Shown piece after piece: positions 1 through 7,646 of a stretch of 15,834 bases of DNA (position 1 is its first letter; each line of letters begins with the position of its first letter). A program made the position numbers and the translations under genes. Where the stretch lies: NCBI GenBank assembly GCA_041740675.1, contig JBGSLN010000191.1, positions 1 to 15,834 of the forward strand. The letters run 5' to 3'. Below the pieces are notes generated by a model. The model did not search any database. It worked only from the letters and a program-made list of their open reading frames with translations, and was not told the DNA's origin. Origin of the DNA: JBGSLN01 sp041740675. Its GTDB lineage: Bacteria > Pseudomonadota > Gammaproteobacteria > JBGSLN01.

Positions 1-123
1 GATTTATTATCGATATACATTTATAAAATATTTGATATGCCGCAGGAATTTATAGAAAGAAAAGCAAAGTTTGGAAAAATACAAAATGATCGTTTTCAAA
101 CTTGGTTAGCGGCTATTGAATAA
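1..123 (+). CDS. C-terminal end of an unidentified protein (cut by window edge)
   Basis: An open frame enters from the left edge and ends at TAA 121-123, giving the last 40 residues of a protein (ending QTWLAAIE). The tail is mixed basic and hydrophobic, and I do not recognise it. It reads in the same direction as the conjugation genes that follow, so it is probably another gene of the element's transfer region. In related elements TIGR03756 and TIGR03757 family genes often precede the TIGR03755 gene, but nothing in these 40 residues lets me assign either one. Confidence 0.5.
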   Translation, partial: DLLSIYIYKIFDMPQEFIERKAKFGKIQNDRFQTWLAAIE

Positions 124-203
124 TGATTTTACCGCATCATATTTCATCTCAATTCATTAATGATTTAATGCAAGTACCAGCTAAACATCGCAAAGAAAAT
201 TAA
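123..203 (+). CDS. Possible 26-residue peptide overlapping the upstream stop
   Basis: An ATG at 123 shares bases with the preceding TAA (TAATG), a typical translational-coupling arrangement, and opens a 26-codon frame ending at TAA 201-203. The peptide begins MILPHHISSQ. No family is recognised, and such short frames also arise by chance in AT-rich DNA. The overlap is the only positive evidence. Confidence 0.2.
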   Translation: MILPHHISSQFINDLMQVPAKHRKEN

Positions 204-321
204 ATCCAATTAATTAAATTCCATTTTAGTTATTTATCAACACTATCTATTTAATGACTCGTATCTTCCTGTCTGTTGATGCGAAGTTATTTCCATATCA
301 AAAAACACATCGAGGTTTACT

Positions 322-1734
322 ATGAAACAATCGAAACCATTTTTTCGAACAAAAATTATCGCAAGTTTAGCAGCAAGTTTTATTTTCTATTGCTCCATTT
401 CTTATGCAGACAATTTAATTCCGGCATCCAACAGCGGACTATATTATCGAATGGGCGGAGGTGATGATGTGCCGATGCCAGCTTTTTATGACACCTCTTA
501 TTTGCCTTTGGAAGCTTCCGGTGATGTAGGGCTTGGGTTTGATTGCGGCGCTTTTAATCCAGTAACATCCATTCAGAACTCACTGAATGAAATTAAAAAT
601 AGCGCATTAAATATTGAGCGGCAAGTGTTACAAAATGCCACGGCGGCGGTGACGGAATTTCCACTGTATGAATTATCACGTGCTGATCCAAACCTCTATA
701 ACTTAATTACCACGGCCATGGCGGGGGCACGTGACGATATGGCTGTTTCAACGAAGTCCTGTGAAGCGATGCAAAACCAAATCACGGTAGGTGGTGATCC
801 CTATGCCGAATGGGGACAGTTGTCGTTGGGAAATCGCTGGAAAAAAGAAATTGGCGATGCAGAAATTTCGGGAAATGGCGATATTAATCAAGCAAGAGTT
901 TCTGTTTCACACGATGCAGGTAAAAGTGGAATGCCTTGGGTCGATCCTAATGCTTATAATGGCCAAACTACGTATGCTGGTGGTGAAAACCAGCAACCGA
1001 TTCAAGTGATCCATGATAGTGCGATGTCGGGTTACCATACGATTATCACTGATGGTGTGAGCAGTGAAAATGATCATTCTATGTTAGGGGTTTCGCAATC
1101 AGCACTGACGCAAGTATTCCCCACGGCTAAAGCCGCAGCCGATTGGATTACCAATGTTGTCGGTGATGAAACGATTACCACGTATGACAGCGGTGAAAAA
1201 AGTTCTCAACCAGGCACAGGCTTATATACTGATATTCAAGCTCAAACACAGAAAATTGAGCCAAAGTTGCAAGCATTAGTGACAGGTGGAACACCGTTGA
1301 CCGTGGAAAATTTGCAAGTATTATCACCAGAAGGTATGGCCTTGTCACCGGAAATTATTGCTGATATAAAAAATCAACCGAGTGTAATTCAAACTATTAT
1401 GATTGAAAAGCTAGCGCAAAACATTGCTGCGATGAATGTCATCGATAAAGCACGCTTGGCTATTGAAGTGTTACAAACGGGTGGTCGAATTCCTGCAGTG
1501 TATAGCAATAAAATCGCACAAAAAAACATTCGAAATGCCATCACTCAATTACAGCAAGAAGTACAAGACGTTTTAATGTTTGTCAAAGCAGGGCAAACCT
1601 TAATGTCAAACATGTTGTCGACGGTCACCCAAGCAGGTAGCACACAGCAACAACGCAACACAGCTATTGCAGTACCCACATCCAATGCACCTGTATTGCA
1701 GCAGGGCGCTGTGGTTAGTCAAAAAAGCCAATAA
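322..1734 (+). CDS. Integrating conjugative element protein, TIGR03755 (PFL_4711) family
   Basis: This is a 470-residue exported protein of the GI-type mating apparatus carried by PFGI-1/pKLC102-like ICEs. Its exact role is unknown; it is a constant member of the distal transfer operon. The N terminus is a signal peptide: basic start, hydrophobic stretch to about residue 25, cleavage after SYA. Family features visible are LYYRMGGG near residue 42, a DCGAFNP segment, NATAAV followed by RADPNLY, a conserved Cys near residue 146, a GMPWVDP segment, and the AAADWITNVVGDE block in the middle. The C-terminal part is helical and Gln-rich. The start at 322 has a GAGG ribosome site 7 bases upstream. 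The length is usual for the family. It is followed by the TraG-type gene, the usual gene order of these elements. Confidence 0.9.
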   Translation: MKQSKPFFRTKIIASLAASFIFYCSISYADNLIPASNSGLYYRMGGGDDVPMPAFYDTSYLPLEASGDVGLGFDCGAFNPVTSIQNSLNEIKNSALNIERQVLQNATAAVTEFPLYELSRADPNLYNLITTAMAGARDDMAVSTKSCEAMQNQITVGGDPYAEWGQLSLGNRWKKEIGDAEISGNGDINQARVSVSHDAGKSGMPWVDPNAYNGQTTYAGGENQQPIQVIHDSAMSGYHTIITDGVSSENDHSMLGVSQSALTQVFPTAKAAADWITNVVGDETITTYDSGEKSSQPGTGLYTDIQAQTQKIEPKLQALVTGGTPLTVENLQVLSPEGMALSPEIIADIKNQPSVIQTIMIEKLAQNIAAMNVIDKARLAIEVLQTGGRIPAVYSNKIAQKNIRNAITQLQQEVQDVLMFVKAGQTLMSNMLSTVTQAGSTQQQRNTAIAVPTSNAPVLQQGAVVSQKSQ

Positions 1735-1776
1735 ATTTTTCTAAATAAAAATATTTAATTTTGTGAGGTGAACGCT

Positions 1777-3345
1777 ATGAGTGTCACAGGTTATCTTGCG
1801 CTTTATACAACGCTGATAGGTTGGCAGCAATATCAAAATTTATGGGCGTTAATGGTCGGTACGGGTTTGGTGTTCATTCCGTTTATTGGCATCGTCTTGA
1901 AATGTCTCTTAGAACCGTTTGAATCACAAGAACCTAAGAGTGCTGCGGTGATTGCTTTGCGCCGTTTGATGATCCAAGTTATCGGGGCATTGCTAGTCCT
2001 AGAATTTTGTTGTGTACCTACCGTACCGCTGGATCCGAAAGTATTACATTTTGAACCGCTATGTACTGCCCATCCACGCATTGCCACACCAGGAAATACC
2101 GACACAACCTATGATAATCAATTTACTGTGCCAACAGGGGTGAGTGTGCCAATTATCTGGTATTTAGTAATGGCAGTGTCCAATGGATTTACCCATGCAG
2201 CCAGTGAAGGCATCCGTTGTGCGCCGATTAATTATCAAACGTTGCAAAACCAGCTAAATGTGAGCCACATTAACAATCCAATCTTAAAAAATGAAGCGGT
2301 AGAATTTTATAATGAATGTTATGTGCCAGCCTATAGCAAATATATGTCGGGCCAGTTGTCGCAAAGCCAAACAGCAGCTATTCAACGCTACCAAAAAAAA
2401 TATGGTAAAAATGATTTAGGCTGGATAGGTTCAGCAGCGTTTTTAAATACACCAGGATTTTATGATGCAAATTCAGCACGAGAACCAATTGATGGATTTG
2501 CATTTGATCCCTCACGCGACCAATTTGAAGGACAAGTTAACCATCATTCGAAGTGGGGCCAACCTAGTTGCGCTGAGTGGTGGACTGATCCCGCCCATGG
2601 GTTGAAAACCCAATTAGAAAAAGCATTGCCGCCGTCATTTCTGCAAGAGATTACATCGCTGAATCAACCAGGCGCATTAAAAGACATTGGAATACGCAAG
2701 CTCATTACCAATTCCTTTGATCCAGGCATGTCAAAAACAGGTGATATTCCACGGGGCTATGAATCCTTAAATGATGAGAATGGTTCAGGAGGGCTTGTGG
2801 ATTTTATCAGTGAATTAGGCATTGCCAGCCATCAAACAATGTATTATCCGAAACTTTATTTATTGATTAATGCGCTGCCGATCGTCCAAGCATTATTGCT
2901 CCTGGCAATTTATGCTTTAATGGCCATTATGATCCCCTTTTCAAGTTACAAGGGACATTTCATTGTTACCGGAGCAGCCATTATTTTTGCCATTACTTTT
3001 TGGAGTTATTTATGGCATTTAGTCGATTACATTAATAATGCATTGATAGGCGCGCTTTATCCTACTAATCCCAATCAAATTATTCCATCATGGCATGACT
3101 TATTACAAGGAGATGGCGGTGGGTTGGATGCGGTGTTTGTGCATTTTATTGTAGGTACCTTGTATGTAGCATTGCCGATGTTATTTTTAATCTTGGCTTC
3201 CTGGGCAGGGCTCAAAATTAGCCAAGGAATCTCTGGGATGGTGGGGCAAATGCAAGCGCCTGCCAGTGAGGCAGGGCAAGCAGGTGGTGCGATAGCCAAA
3301 GAAGCGATGATGAAAGCGCTGCAATTTATTGCAAGAAAAAGTTAA
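1777..3345 (+). CDS. Conjugal transfer protein, TraG N-terminal domain type
   Basis: This is a 522-residue inner-membrane protein of the conjugative type IV secretion system. TraG-N proteins act in mating-pair assembly or stabilisation. The sequence shows two N-terminal membrane segments (about residues 22-45 and 62-80), a long soluble, presumably periplasmic region with several Cys and Trp, then three hydrophobic segments in the last third (around LLINALPIVQALLLLAIYAL, the following ITFWSYLWHL, and LYVALPMLFLILASW). A Gly/Ala-rich tail follows. A GTG at 1768 could extend the frame by three codons, but it lies inside the GAGG ribosome site (1765-1768); ATG 1777 sits 8 bases behind that site, so I prefer it. 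The gene directly follows the TIGR03755 gene, as in PFGI-1-like elements. Confidence 0.85.
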   Translation: MSVTGYLALYTTLIGWQQYQNLWALMVGTGLVFIPFIGIVLKCLLEPFESQEPKSAAVIALRRLMIQVIGALLVLEFCCVPTVPLDPKVLHFEPLCTAHPRIATPGNTDTTYDNQFTVPTGVSVPIIWYLVMAVSNGFTHAASEGIRCAPINYQTLQNQLNVSHINNPILKNEAVEFYNECYVPAYSKYMSGQLSQSQTAAIQRYQKKYGKNDLGWIGSAAFLNTPGFYDANSAREPIDGFAFDPSRDQFEGQVNHHSKWGQPSCAEWWTDPAHGLKTQLEKALPPSFLQEITSLNQPGALKDIGIRKLITNSFDPGMSKTGDIPRGYESLNDENGSGGLVDFISELGIASHQTMYYPKLYLLINALPIVQALLLLAIYALMAIMIPFSSYKGHFIVTGAAIIFAITFWSYLWHLVDYINNALIGALYPTNPNQIIPSWHDLLQGDGGGLDAVFVHFIVGTLYVALPMLFLILASWAGLKISQGISGMVGQMQAPASEAGQAGGAIAKEAMMKALQFIARKS

Positions 3346-3379
3346 AAAACCATTTAATTTTTCATTGAGGAAAAACCCT

Positions 3380-3709
3380 ATGTCTACATTTTTAAAATTA
3401 GCTGTATGTATTGCCATCAGTGTTGTCGGTTTAGTATGCACAGCACAGGTGATATTAGAAAGCCATATCGATTTATCGCAAATTTTTATACAAAGCCCTT
3501 GGGTATTGTTGGCATGGCGTTGTTTGAACTATGGCTTAATATTAATCTTGTGGCCTTATGCAATTCGCTGGATTGGATTGCAGCAACAATGGAAACCACA
3601 CACTATTTTCTATGTAACTCAGCAACGGTTTAAATTATTAATCCTATTTGTCATCATTGAATTGTTTTTTGTGTATAACGTAGTGGGTCGTCTATTTATC
3701 CAGTTCTAA
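3380..3709 (+). CDS. Small three-helix membrane protein of the transfer region
   Basis: This encodes 109 residues and no family is recognised. Three hydrophobic segments are visible: about residues 5-25 (LKLAVCIAISVVGLVC), 41-63 (VLLAWRCLNYGLILILWPYAIRW) and 85-107. Short charged loops separate them, so it is an integral membrane protein. The frame could extend upstream to 3329, inside the previous gene, but ATG 3380 has a GAGG site 9 bases upstream and removes the overlap, so I take it as the start. Position between the TraG-type and DsbA-like genes suggests an accessory of the mating channel, which is inference from context only. Confidence 0.75.
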   Translation: MSTFLKLAVCIAISVVGLVCTAQVILESHIDLSQIFIQSPWVLLAWRCLNYGLILILWPYAIRWIGLQQQWKPHTIFYVTQQRFKLLILFVIIELFFVYNVVGRLFIQF

Positions 3710-3756
3710 ATCACACACCTCAATCATCACATTCAAACTTAATTTTATTAACTAAG

Positions 3757-4347
3757 ATGAAAACTATGACAACAAGCTTATGGTTATTTTTCATCACTGC
3801 ATTCGTTGCTGGAATACAAACGAGCCATGCAGTGCCAATCACAGGAAATCCACAAGGTCATGTGACATTGGTTGAATATTATGACTATGAATGCCCATAT
3901 TGCCGCAGGATGGAACCTGTGATTGAAAAGTTAGAAGCGCGTTTTCCACAATTGCGAGTCGTGCACCGAGTAACACCATTGCTTACACCCGAATCACGAA
4001 GCCTTGCCAGTTTTACTTTGGCTGCGGAAGAAGAAGGCCAATGGCAACCCTTGCATCAGGCCTTGATAAATCTACCAACGACACCCACGCTGTCTGAGGC
4101 AGAACAGGCGGCATTAAAATTGGGATGCAATCTAAGTAGGTTGCTTAAGTTGATGCAGCAACCGAGTATCCAACAGCAATGGCAACAGAGCATTCGATTA
4201 GCAGCCACACACGTCAGTGAAGGCAAGCTAGCATTGCCGATTTTAGTCTTTGGCAAATCTGATGGAGCGGGGCCGCACATTACGTTAACAGGCGAACAGT
4301 CTTACGGGTTGCTTTCAGCGATTGTCCAACAATTAAGTGAAAGATAG
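3757..4347 (+). CDS. DsbA-like periplasmic thiol-disulfide oxidoreductase
   Basis: This is a 196-residue secreted thioredoxin-fold protein. Residues 1-25 form a signal peptide ending SHA before VPITGNP. The mature part starts like DsbA/Thioredoxin_4 proteins (VTLVEYYDYECPYCRRMEP), with the redox pair Cys46-Pro-Tyr-Cys49. The cis-proline loop is probably the ALPILVFG segment near residue 160. Family members make or shuffle disulfides in exported proteins. In conjugation operons such enzymes are thought to fold Cys-containing transfer proteins such as the two upstream products. The start is uncertain: ATG 3757 or ATG 3766, both with weak ribosome sites. The stop is only 2 bases before the next start, so the two genes are probably translationally coupled. 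Confidence 0.88.
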   Translation: MKTMTTSLWLFFITAFVAGIQTSHAVPITGNPQGHVTLVEYYDYECPYCRRMEPVIEKLEARFPQLRVVHRVTPLLTPESRSLASFTLAAEEEGQWQPLHQALINLPTTPTLSEAEQAALKLGCNLSRLLKLMQQPSIQQQWQQSIRLAATHVSEGKLALPILVFGKSDGAGPHITLTGEQSYGLLSAIVQQLSER

Positions 4348-4349
4348 TT

Positions 4350-5411
4350 ATGTTTAAATGGCTAAAAAAATCGAATTCTTTATCTATAGCAACTAATACA
4401 GTAGAAAAATTGCCGGTGAAAAAATTAATCCGGCAAATCCAATTGCTCACGGGTGTTACTAAAGCTGATTTTCAATCACTGTATTTTTCAGTGATTGAAC
4501 GCAGGGTAGAGCCGGCAACCCAAGCAGAGGATGAAACTGAGTTAATTTTACAATTAAATAAAGCCATCACTGCATTAAAACGTAGGCGAGGATATTTATT
4601 GCCTTTAGGTGCTGACAGTGAAACTGTTTTTCGTGAGCAGGAAGAATGGACATATGCAGTGTTTACTGCAGCATTGCTGCAATCATTTAAAATCGAAGAA
4701 CGCATGAAGATGGCAAAAAAATTATTGCCTACAAATGGATTTGCGTGGCTGCAACGCAATGGGACATTATTTAAAGTATGGCAAAGTTACTTACTAGAAG
4801 AGTGTCCTGCTGTATTGACTGAAATTATAACCGGAAATAAAAATTTTAATGATTCGCCTTCTATCCAAAATAATGAGGCTGAAGAAGCTAAAAATTTTCC
4901 TGTCGTTGAGATGGCAGAAGAGGCATTTATTAACACAGACATTCCTAATAAAACATCAACCTCAAGGGCACGGATGAATACAACGACAGTTGTTAAAGAA
5001 TTACTAGACATTTCTGCTGATGGCTTTTGGCAATGGTTAAAACAAGCGATAATATTACAACAAATTGTTCTTAATCAAACGCACAGCATTGTGCATGGTG
5101 TTGAAGCTGGAATTCTGATCTGTATGCCGCAGGCCGTTGATGCATTTTTATCGCAAGCAATTGGAGCAGTGTCAGCAGAAAATTCGAAATTAATTTCCTC
5201 ACACCGCTATGAGCTAATGAAGACCCTCAAAAAAAACGAAGCATTGGCCCGAACAGTAAAAGGCGCACGCTTGCATTCATATTGCGTAGGCAAATGGCAA
5301 GCACGAAATGTAATTTCTGGCATTGTTGTACCGAAATTATTTTTGCTGTCAGCAGATATTCCCATCTCTATCAATCCGAACTTAATGCCCGATCCGATGG
5401 CAGATGCTTAA
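4350..5411 (+). CDS. Degenerate MobH/TraI_2-family relaxase relative without its HD motifs
   Basis: This 353-residue protein is related to the MobH relaxase (TraI) of PFGI-1-type ICEs. The N-terminal TraI_2-like part covers about residues 22-125: LIRQIQLLTGVTKADFQSLY, then RRRGYLLPLGA (78-88) and EEWTYAVFTAALL (98-110). The TraI_2_C-like part covers about residues 225-265: GFWQWLKQAI, then VHGVEAGILICMP. In active relatives a His-rich PGGLLxH segment precedes the RRG block and the AALL helix runs into HDxGK. Here the first is replaced by PATQAEDETELILQ and the second by QSFKI, so the metal ligands are missing. Active relatives are typically much longer. A linker of about residues 150-215 is acidic and low complexity. 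I infer a non-catalytic, perhaps DNA-binding or regulatory copy. The true relaxase is not in the window. The motif comparison is from memory of the family, not from an alignment. Confidence 0.68.
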   Translation: MFKWLKKSNSLSIATNTVEKLPVKKLIRQIQLLTGVTKADFQSLYFSVIERRVEPATQAEDETELILQLNKAITALKRRRGYLLPLGADSETVFREQEEWTYAVFTAALLQSFKIEERMKMAKKLLPTNGFAWLQRNGTLFKVWQSYLLEECPAVLTEIITGNKNFNDSPSIQNNEAEEAKNFPVVEMAEEAFINTDIPNKTSTSRARMNTTTVVKELLDISADGFWQWLKQAIILQQIVLNQTHSIVHGVEAGILICMPQAVDAFLSQAIGAVSAENSKLISSHRYELMKTLKKNEALARTVKGARLHSYCVGKWQARNVISGIVVPKLFLLSADIPISINPNLMPDPMADA

Positions 5412-5470
5412 TTAAGTTATCCTTCCAATATTGAATTTTATTTATCTGAATTTTCGATGAGGAAATGAGT

Positions 5471-6316
5471 ATGACCAATATAAACTATAAACAAGAGCAA
5501 GCGAACAAAGAAATGAATGTCATTCAAGAACTTAATGGATCCGATGCAAACAAAACAAAAAAAGTATCCAAATTCGAACGCCCTGGGCCATTGGTGAATG
5601 AAGTGCAGTTAGTCTTAAATACGATCGATGCTCAAACTGCCTTCATGGGGCACGGCGCTAAAGGTGCTGTGGGATTATTGCAATTTGGCAGTCGCATGGC
5701 CGAACTTTGGGAAGCTTCTGAAAGAGATGATCCGTATGCCGATTTTTATTTATTGAAAGTCTATGATGCGATGATCCAATTACGCAATCAATTAGCCTTA
5801 GCAATTCAAAGCACGCAACATCAATTAAACCAAATGAATAAATATGCGGGATTTATTTTAACACCTTTTCAATCTGAAAGGCCTTTAATAAAAACACTAC
5901 GATTTAGGACACCGTATGGTTATTTAGGTGCATCGGTGGTTGCTGATTTTGATGAACTGATGCGAATGGTATTAACGGCGAAGCGAGTTGGAGTGATGTT
6001 AGAAAAATCGCATGAAGAGTTACGAAATGAATGGTTGGTGCAAATTATGGTCTTATTTAAATTACCGTTCAAATGGCAAGACTTTCATATTACTCGGGCA
6101 GATGTAGAAGCTAAAAATAAAATTTCACAGCAAGCAAGAAAAGTATTGAGTAAATTACCAGAGAGTGTGTTGACTAAAAAACTGCGTGCGCCATTTGCAC
6201 CACATATCAATGTAATTAACCGGCCCCAACAAGAGATAGTTAATATTATTCAGCTTGATGAAGTTATTGAAACTAAAATGACCGATGTTAGCGTGTCGAT
6301 TTCACAAACGACCTAA
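5471..6316 (+). CDS. Integrating conjugative element protein, TIGR03761 (PFL_4669) family
   Basis: This 281-residue protein is conserved in PFGI-1-like ICEs, of unknown biochemical function, usually encoded with the element's maintenance and replication genes. Recognisable blocks are RPGPLVNEVQLVLNT near residue 38, a GLLQFGSRMAELW segment, ERDDPYADFYLLKVYDAM, the RFRTPYGYLGASVVADFDEL block with MVLTAKRVG, LPFKWQDFHITRADV, and the LPESVLTKKLRAPFAPHI segment near the end. The N-terminal 35 residues are polar and variable. ATG 5465 lies one base from the GAGGA site; ATG 5471 has 7-base spacing and is preferred. The length is typical. The gene is separated from the previous one by about 59 bases and is followed by a 222-base leader with stem-loops. 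Confidence 0.88.
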   Translation: MTNINYKQEQANKEMNVIQELNGSDANKTKKVSKFERPGPLVNEVQLVLNTIDAQTAFMGHGAKGAVGLLQFGSRMAELWEASERDDPYADFYLLKVYDAMIQLRNQLALAIQSTQHQLNQMNKYAGFILTPFQSERPLIKTLRFRTPYGYLGASVVADFDELMRMVLTAKRVGVMLEKSHEELRNEWLVQIMVLFKLPFKWQDFHITRADVEAKNKISQQARKVLSKLPESVLTKKLRAPFAPHINVINRPQQEIVNIIQLDEVIETKMTDVSVSISQTT

Positions 6317-6329
6317 AATTTTGTGAAGC

Positions 6330-6352
6330 GTGAGTATGGCATGAAAACTCAC
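6330..6352 (+). repeat. Small inverted repeat after the TIGR03761 gene
   Basis: A perfect 6-bp inverted repeat (GTGAGT / ACTCAC) has an 11-base spacer and begins 14 bases after the stop codon. There is no T-tract, so it is not a classical terminator. It could stabilise the mRNA end or be chance. Confidence 0.3.
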
Positions 6353-6459
6353 CTGTATTAGTGTTGATAATATAGTGCCAACTTTTACTTGGTCGTAATT
6401 TACTATGATTAAGTATCTACCTGTCATTGTTAACTAACGATGATTTTCTATCTAACCCT

Positions 6460-6507
6460 AAAAGGGAATGCAATCATTCCTTACTAAGGGAGTGCTCATT
6501 CTTTTTT
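6460..6507 (+). promoter_or_regulatory. Four-box leader with alternative stem-loops before the 123-residue gene
   Basis: Four short boxes are present in order: GGAATG (6465-6470), its complement CATTCC (6475-6480), the similar AAGGGAGTG (6486-6494), and CATTCTTTTTT (6497-6507). Box 1 pairs perfectly with box 2 over a CAAT loop. Alternatively A-rich box 1 (6460-6470) can pair with box 4 over 11 positions including two G-U pairs. Box 3 can also pair with box 4, mostly through G-U, just before the T-run. The layout resembles a terminator or attenuator. The ribosome site and start codon follow 30 bases later. Confidence 0.45.
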
Positions 6508-6538
6508 AGGTTTTTATTAACTTAATGGAGAAACTTCA

Positions 6539-6910
6539 ATGAGTACTTTTACAAACTTTATACTAAGCGTTGAAAAAGGTCTGTGCGGTAATATTGGAAA
6601 AATAACCCATCTGCATTCAAAAGATAGTACACCTTTTGTTGATGTGATGTTGTTTTTGACTGCGACTAATATGAACGAGGTTAATGCTGATAAACAGCCA
6701 ACCACTCAAATCGTCCATGCTTATTTTTCTCAAATGCCTTTTATAGGTGCAGATCAATATAAAGTCGGCGACTTTGTTCGAGTGCACTTTGAACGGATTG
6801 ATTTAAGCAAAGGCATTAGCGATTTATCTGGAAAAGAAGTGATGTCTATTCGGGTGAAAGCCAATGCTATTGAATTATTGCGTAAGGCATCAAAAAAGAT
6901 TACGCCATAA
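6539..6910 (+). CDS. Small ICE accessory protein, possibly OB-fold (DUF3577/STY4534-like)
   Basis: This encodes 123 residues, cytoplasmic, with no signal or membrane segments. It is beta-rich in character: GLCGNIGKITHLHSKDSTPF, a central PFVDVMLFLTAT strand, then VGDFVRVHFERIDLSKG and GKEVMSIRVKANAIELL. This pattern and length resemble the STY4534/DUF3577 group of ICE replication-associated proteins, and single-strand-binding-like OB folds in general. The resemblance is by eye and weak. The start at 6539 has a GGAG site in the sequence ACTTAATGGAGAAA, which recurs exactly before the gene at 7647. It has its own leader and downstream terminator, so it is probably a single-gene transcript. Confidence 0.6.
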   Translation: MSTFTNFILSVEKGLCGNIGKITHLHSKDSTPFVDVMLFLTATNMNEVNADKQPTTQIVHAYFSQMPFIGADQYKVGDFVRVHFERIDLSKGISDLSGKEVMSIRVKANAIELLRKASKKITP

Positions 6911-6977
6911 CTGAAAACTAATAATGCTATTCAGCAATCCATAGGTATCCGTTGAGTAGTTTTATATTTTTAAACTT

Positions 6978-7016
6978 AAGCCTCATCAATTTAATAATTG
7001 TTGTGGCTTTTTTTTT
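6978..7016 (+). terminator. Rho-independent terminator after the 123-residue gene
   Basis: The 14-base arms 6978-6991 and 6996-7009 pair with two mismatches over a TAAT loop, and the 3' arm runs into nine T (7008-7016). The structure ends directly at the GAGG ribosome site (7017-7020) of the next gene, so terminator and translation start are packed together. Read-through or a promoter within or upstream of the hairpin would be needed for the gene at 7026. Confidence 0.8.
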
Positions 7017-7025
7017 GAGGAAATT

Positions 7026-7559
7026 ATGATGAATCGTGAAACTTATCGAAGAATGCCACACCATTCTTCCACTATACTAGGCGCTATTGGAACACTTTCA
7101 TTGAATGCACAGGAAATGAAATGTTTGGAAATAGCATTATATTTTTTAACCGAACAATTAAATCAGAATCCGCCTCCGGTTTGTTTTCTTCAATTACGTA
7201 ACCATCATGTTCAGCATTTAAGCCAATGGCTTGATGACGCAAATTTGAAAATGAAAAGAAGGTCAGTGGTTGAAGGTGCTCCATGTATTGAGCAATCCAT
7301 AAGTAGTTTCGAGGATGCCGAATGGTTAGCATTAGCAGTTCAAATAGGCATCACATGGGAAACCATCGCTGCTATGGCAACCGATGCTGCTAATTATGAA
7401 CGTGACATGAAAAAAATGGCTGCGAAGACTGCATATAACTCTGCAGGTATTGAAGCAGAATTTCATCGTCATGTGTGTGATTTTCATGCGCAATATAGTC
7501 AAGCAACTGCCTGTAAAAATGAGTTACTGGCTAAACTTCGACAAATTTTAAACGCTTAA
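7026..7559 (+). CDS. Unrecognised ICE accessory protein, 177 residues
   Basis: No family is recognised. The protein is soluble and largely helical in composition, rich in His, Met and Ala, with His clusters HH (12-13) and RNHHVQH (about 58-64). A central acidic-helical stretch (SFEDAEWLALAVQIGITWE) is followed by a charged helix (YERDMKKMAAK), and five Cys are scattered through it. There is no signal peptide. ATG 7026 and ATG 7029 both follow the GAGG site (7017-7020), with 5- and 8-base spacing, so the start is uncertain by one codon. The gene stands between a terminator upstream and a structured leader of the next gene downstream, suggesting its own transcript. Its function is probably linked to ICE maintenance, by position only. 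Confidence 0.75.
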   Translation: MMNRETYRRMPHHSSTILGAIGTLSLNAQEMKCLEIALYFLTEQLNQNPPPVCFLQLRNHHVQHLSQWLDDANLKMKRRSVVEGAPCIEQSISSFEDAEWLALAVQIGITWETIAAMATDAANYERDMKKMAAKTAYNSAGIEAEFHRHVCDFHAQYSQATACKNELLAKLRQILNA

Positions 7560-7576
7560 TTGTTTTTTAACCCAAC

Positions 7577-7615
7577 GGGGAGAACTTCCTCCCCTCAGGG
7601 AAATAGTTTCTCCCT
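7577..7615 (+). promoter_or_regulatory. Four-box leader with alternative stem-loops before the 248-residue gene
   Basis: GGGGAG (7577-7582) pairs perfectly with CTCCCC (7589-7594) over a 6-base loop. AGGGA (7597-7601) pairs with TCCCT (7611-7615). Alternatively GGGAGAA (7578-7584) pairs perfectly with TTCTCCC (7608-7614), excluding the first hairpin. The arrangement box, complement, box, complement matches the leader at 6460-6507 although the base sequences differ. Only a short T-rich stretch follows (TTATTT), so termination strength is doubtful. Confidence 0.45.
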
Positions 7616-7646
7616 TATTTAAAATTTACTTAATGGAGAAATTATT

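Noticed and set aside
276..464. A 62-codon frame over the start of the TIGR03755 gene
   Set aside because: The overlapping 470-residue frame has a good ribosome site, signal peptide and family motifs; the short one has none.
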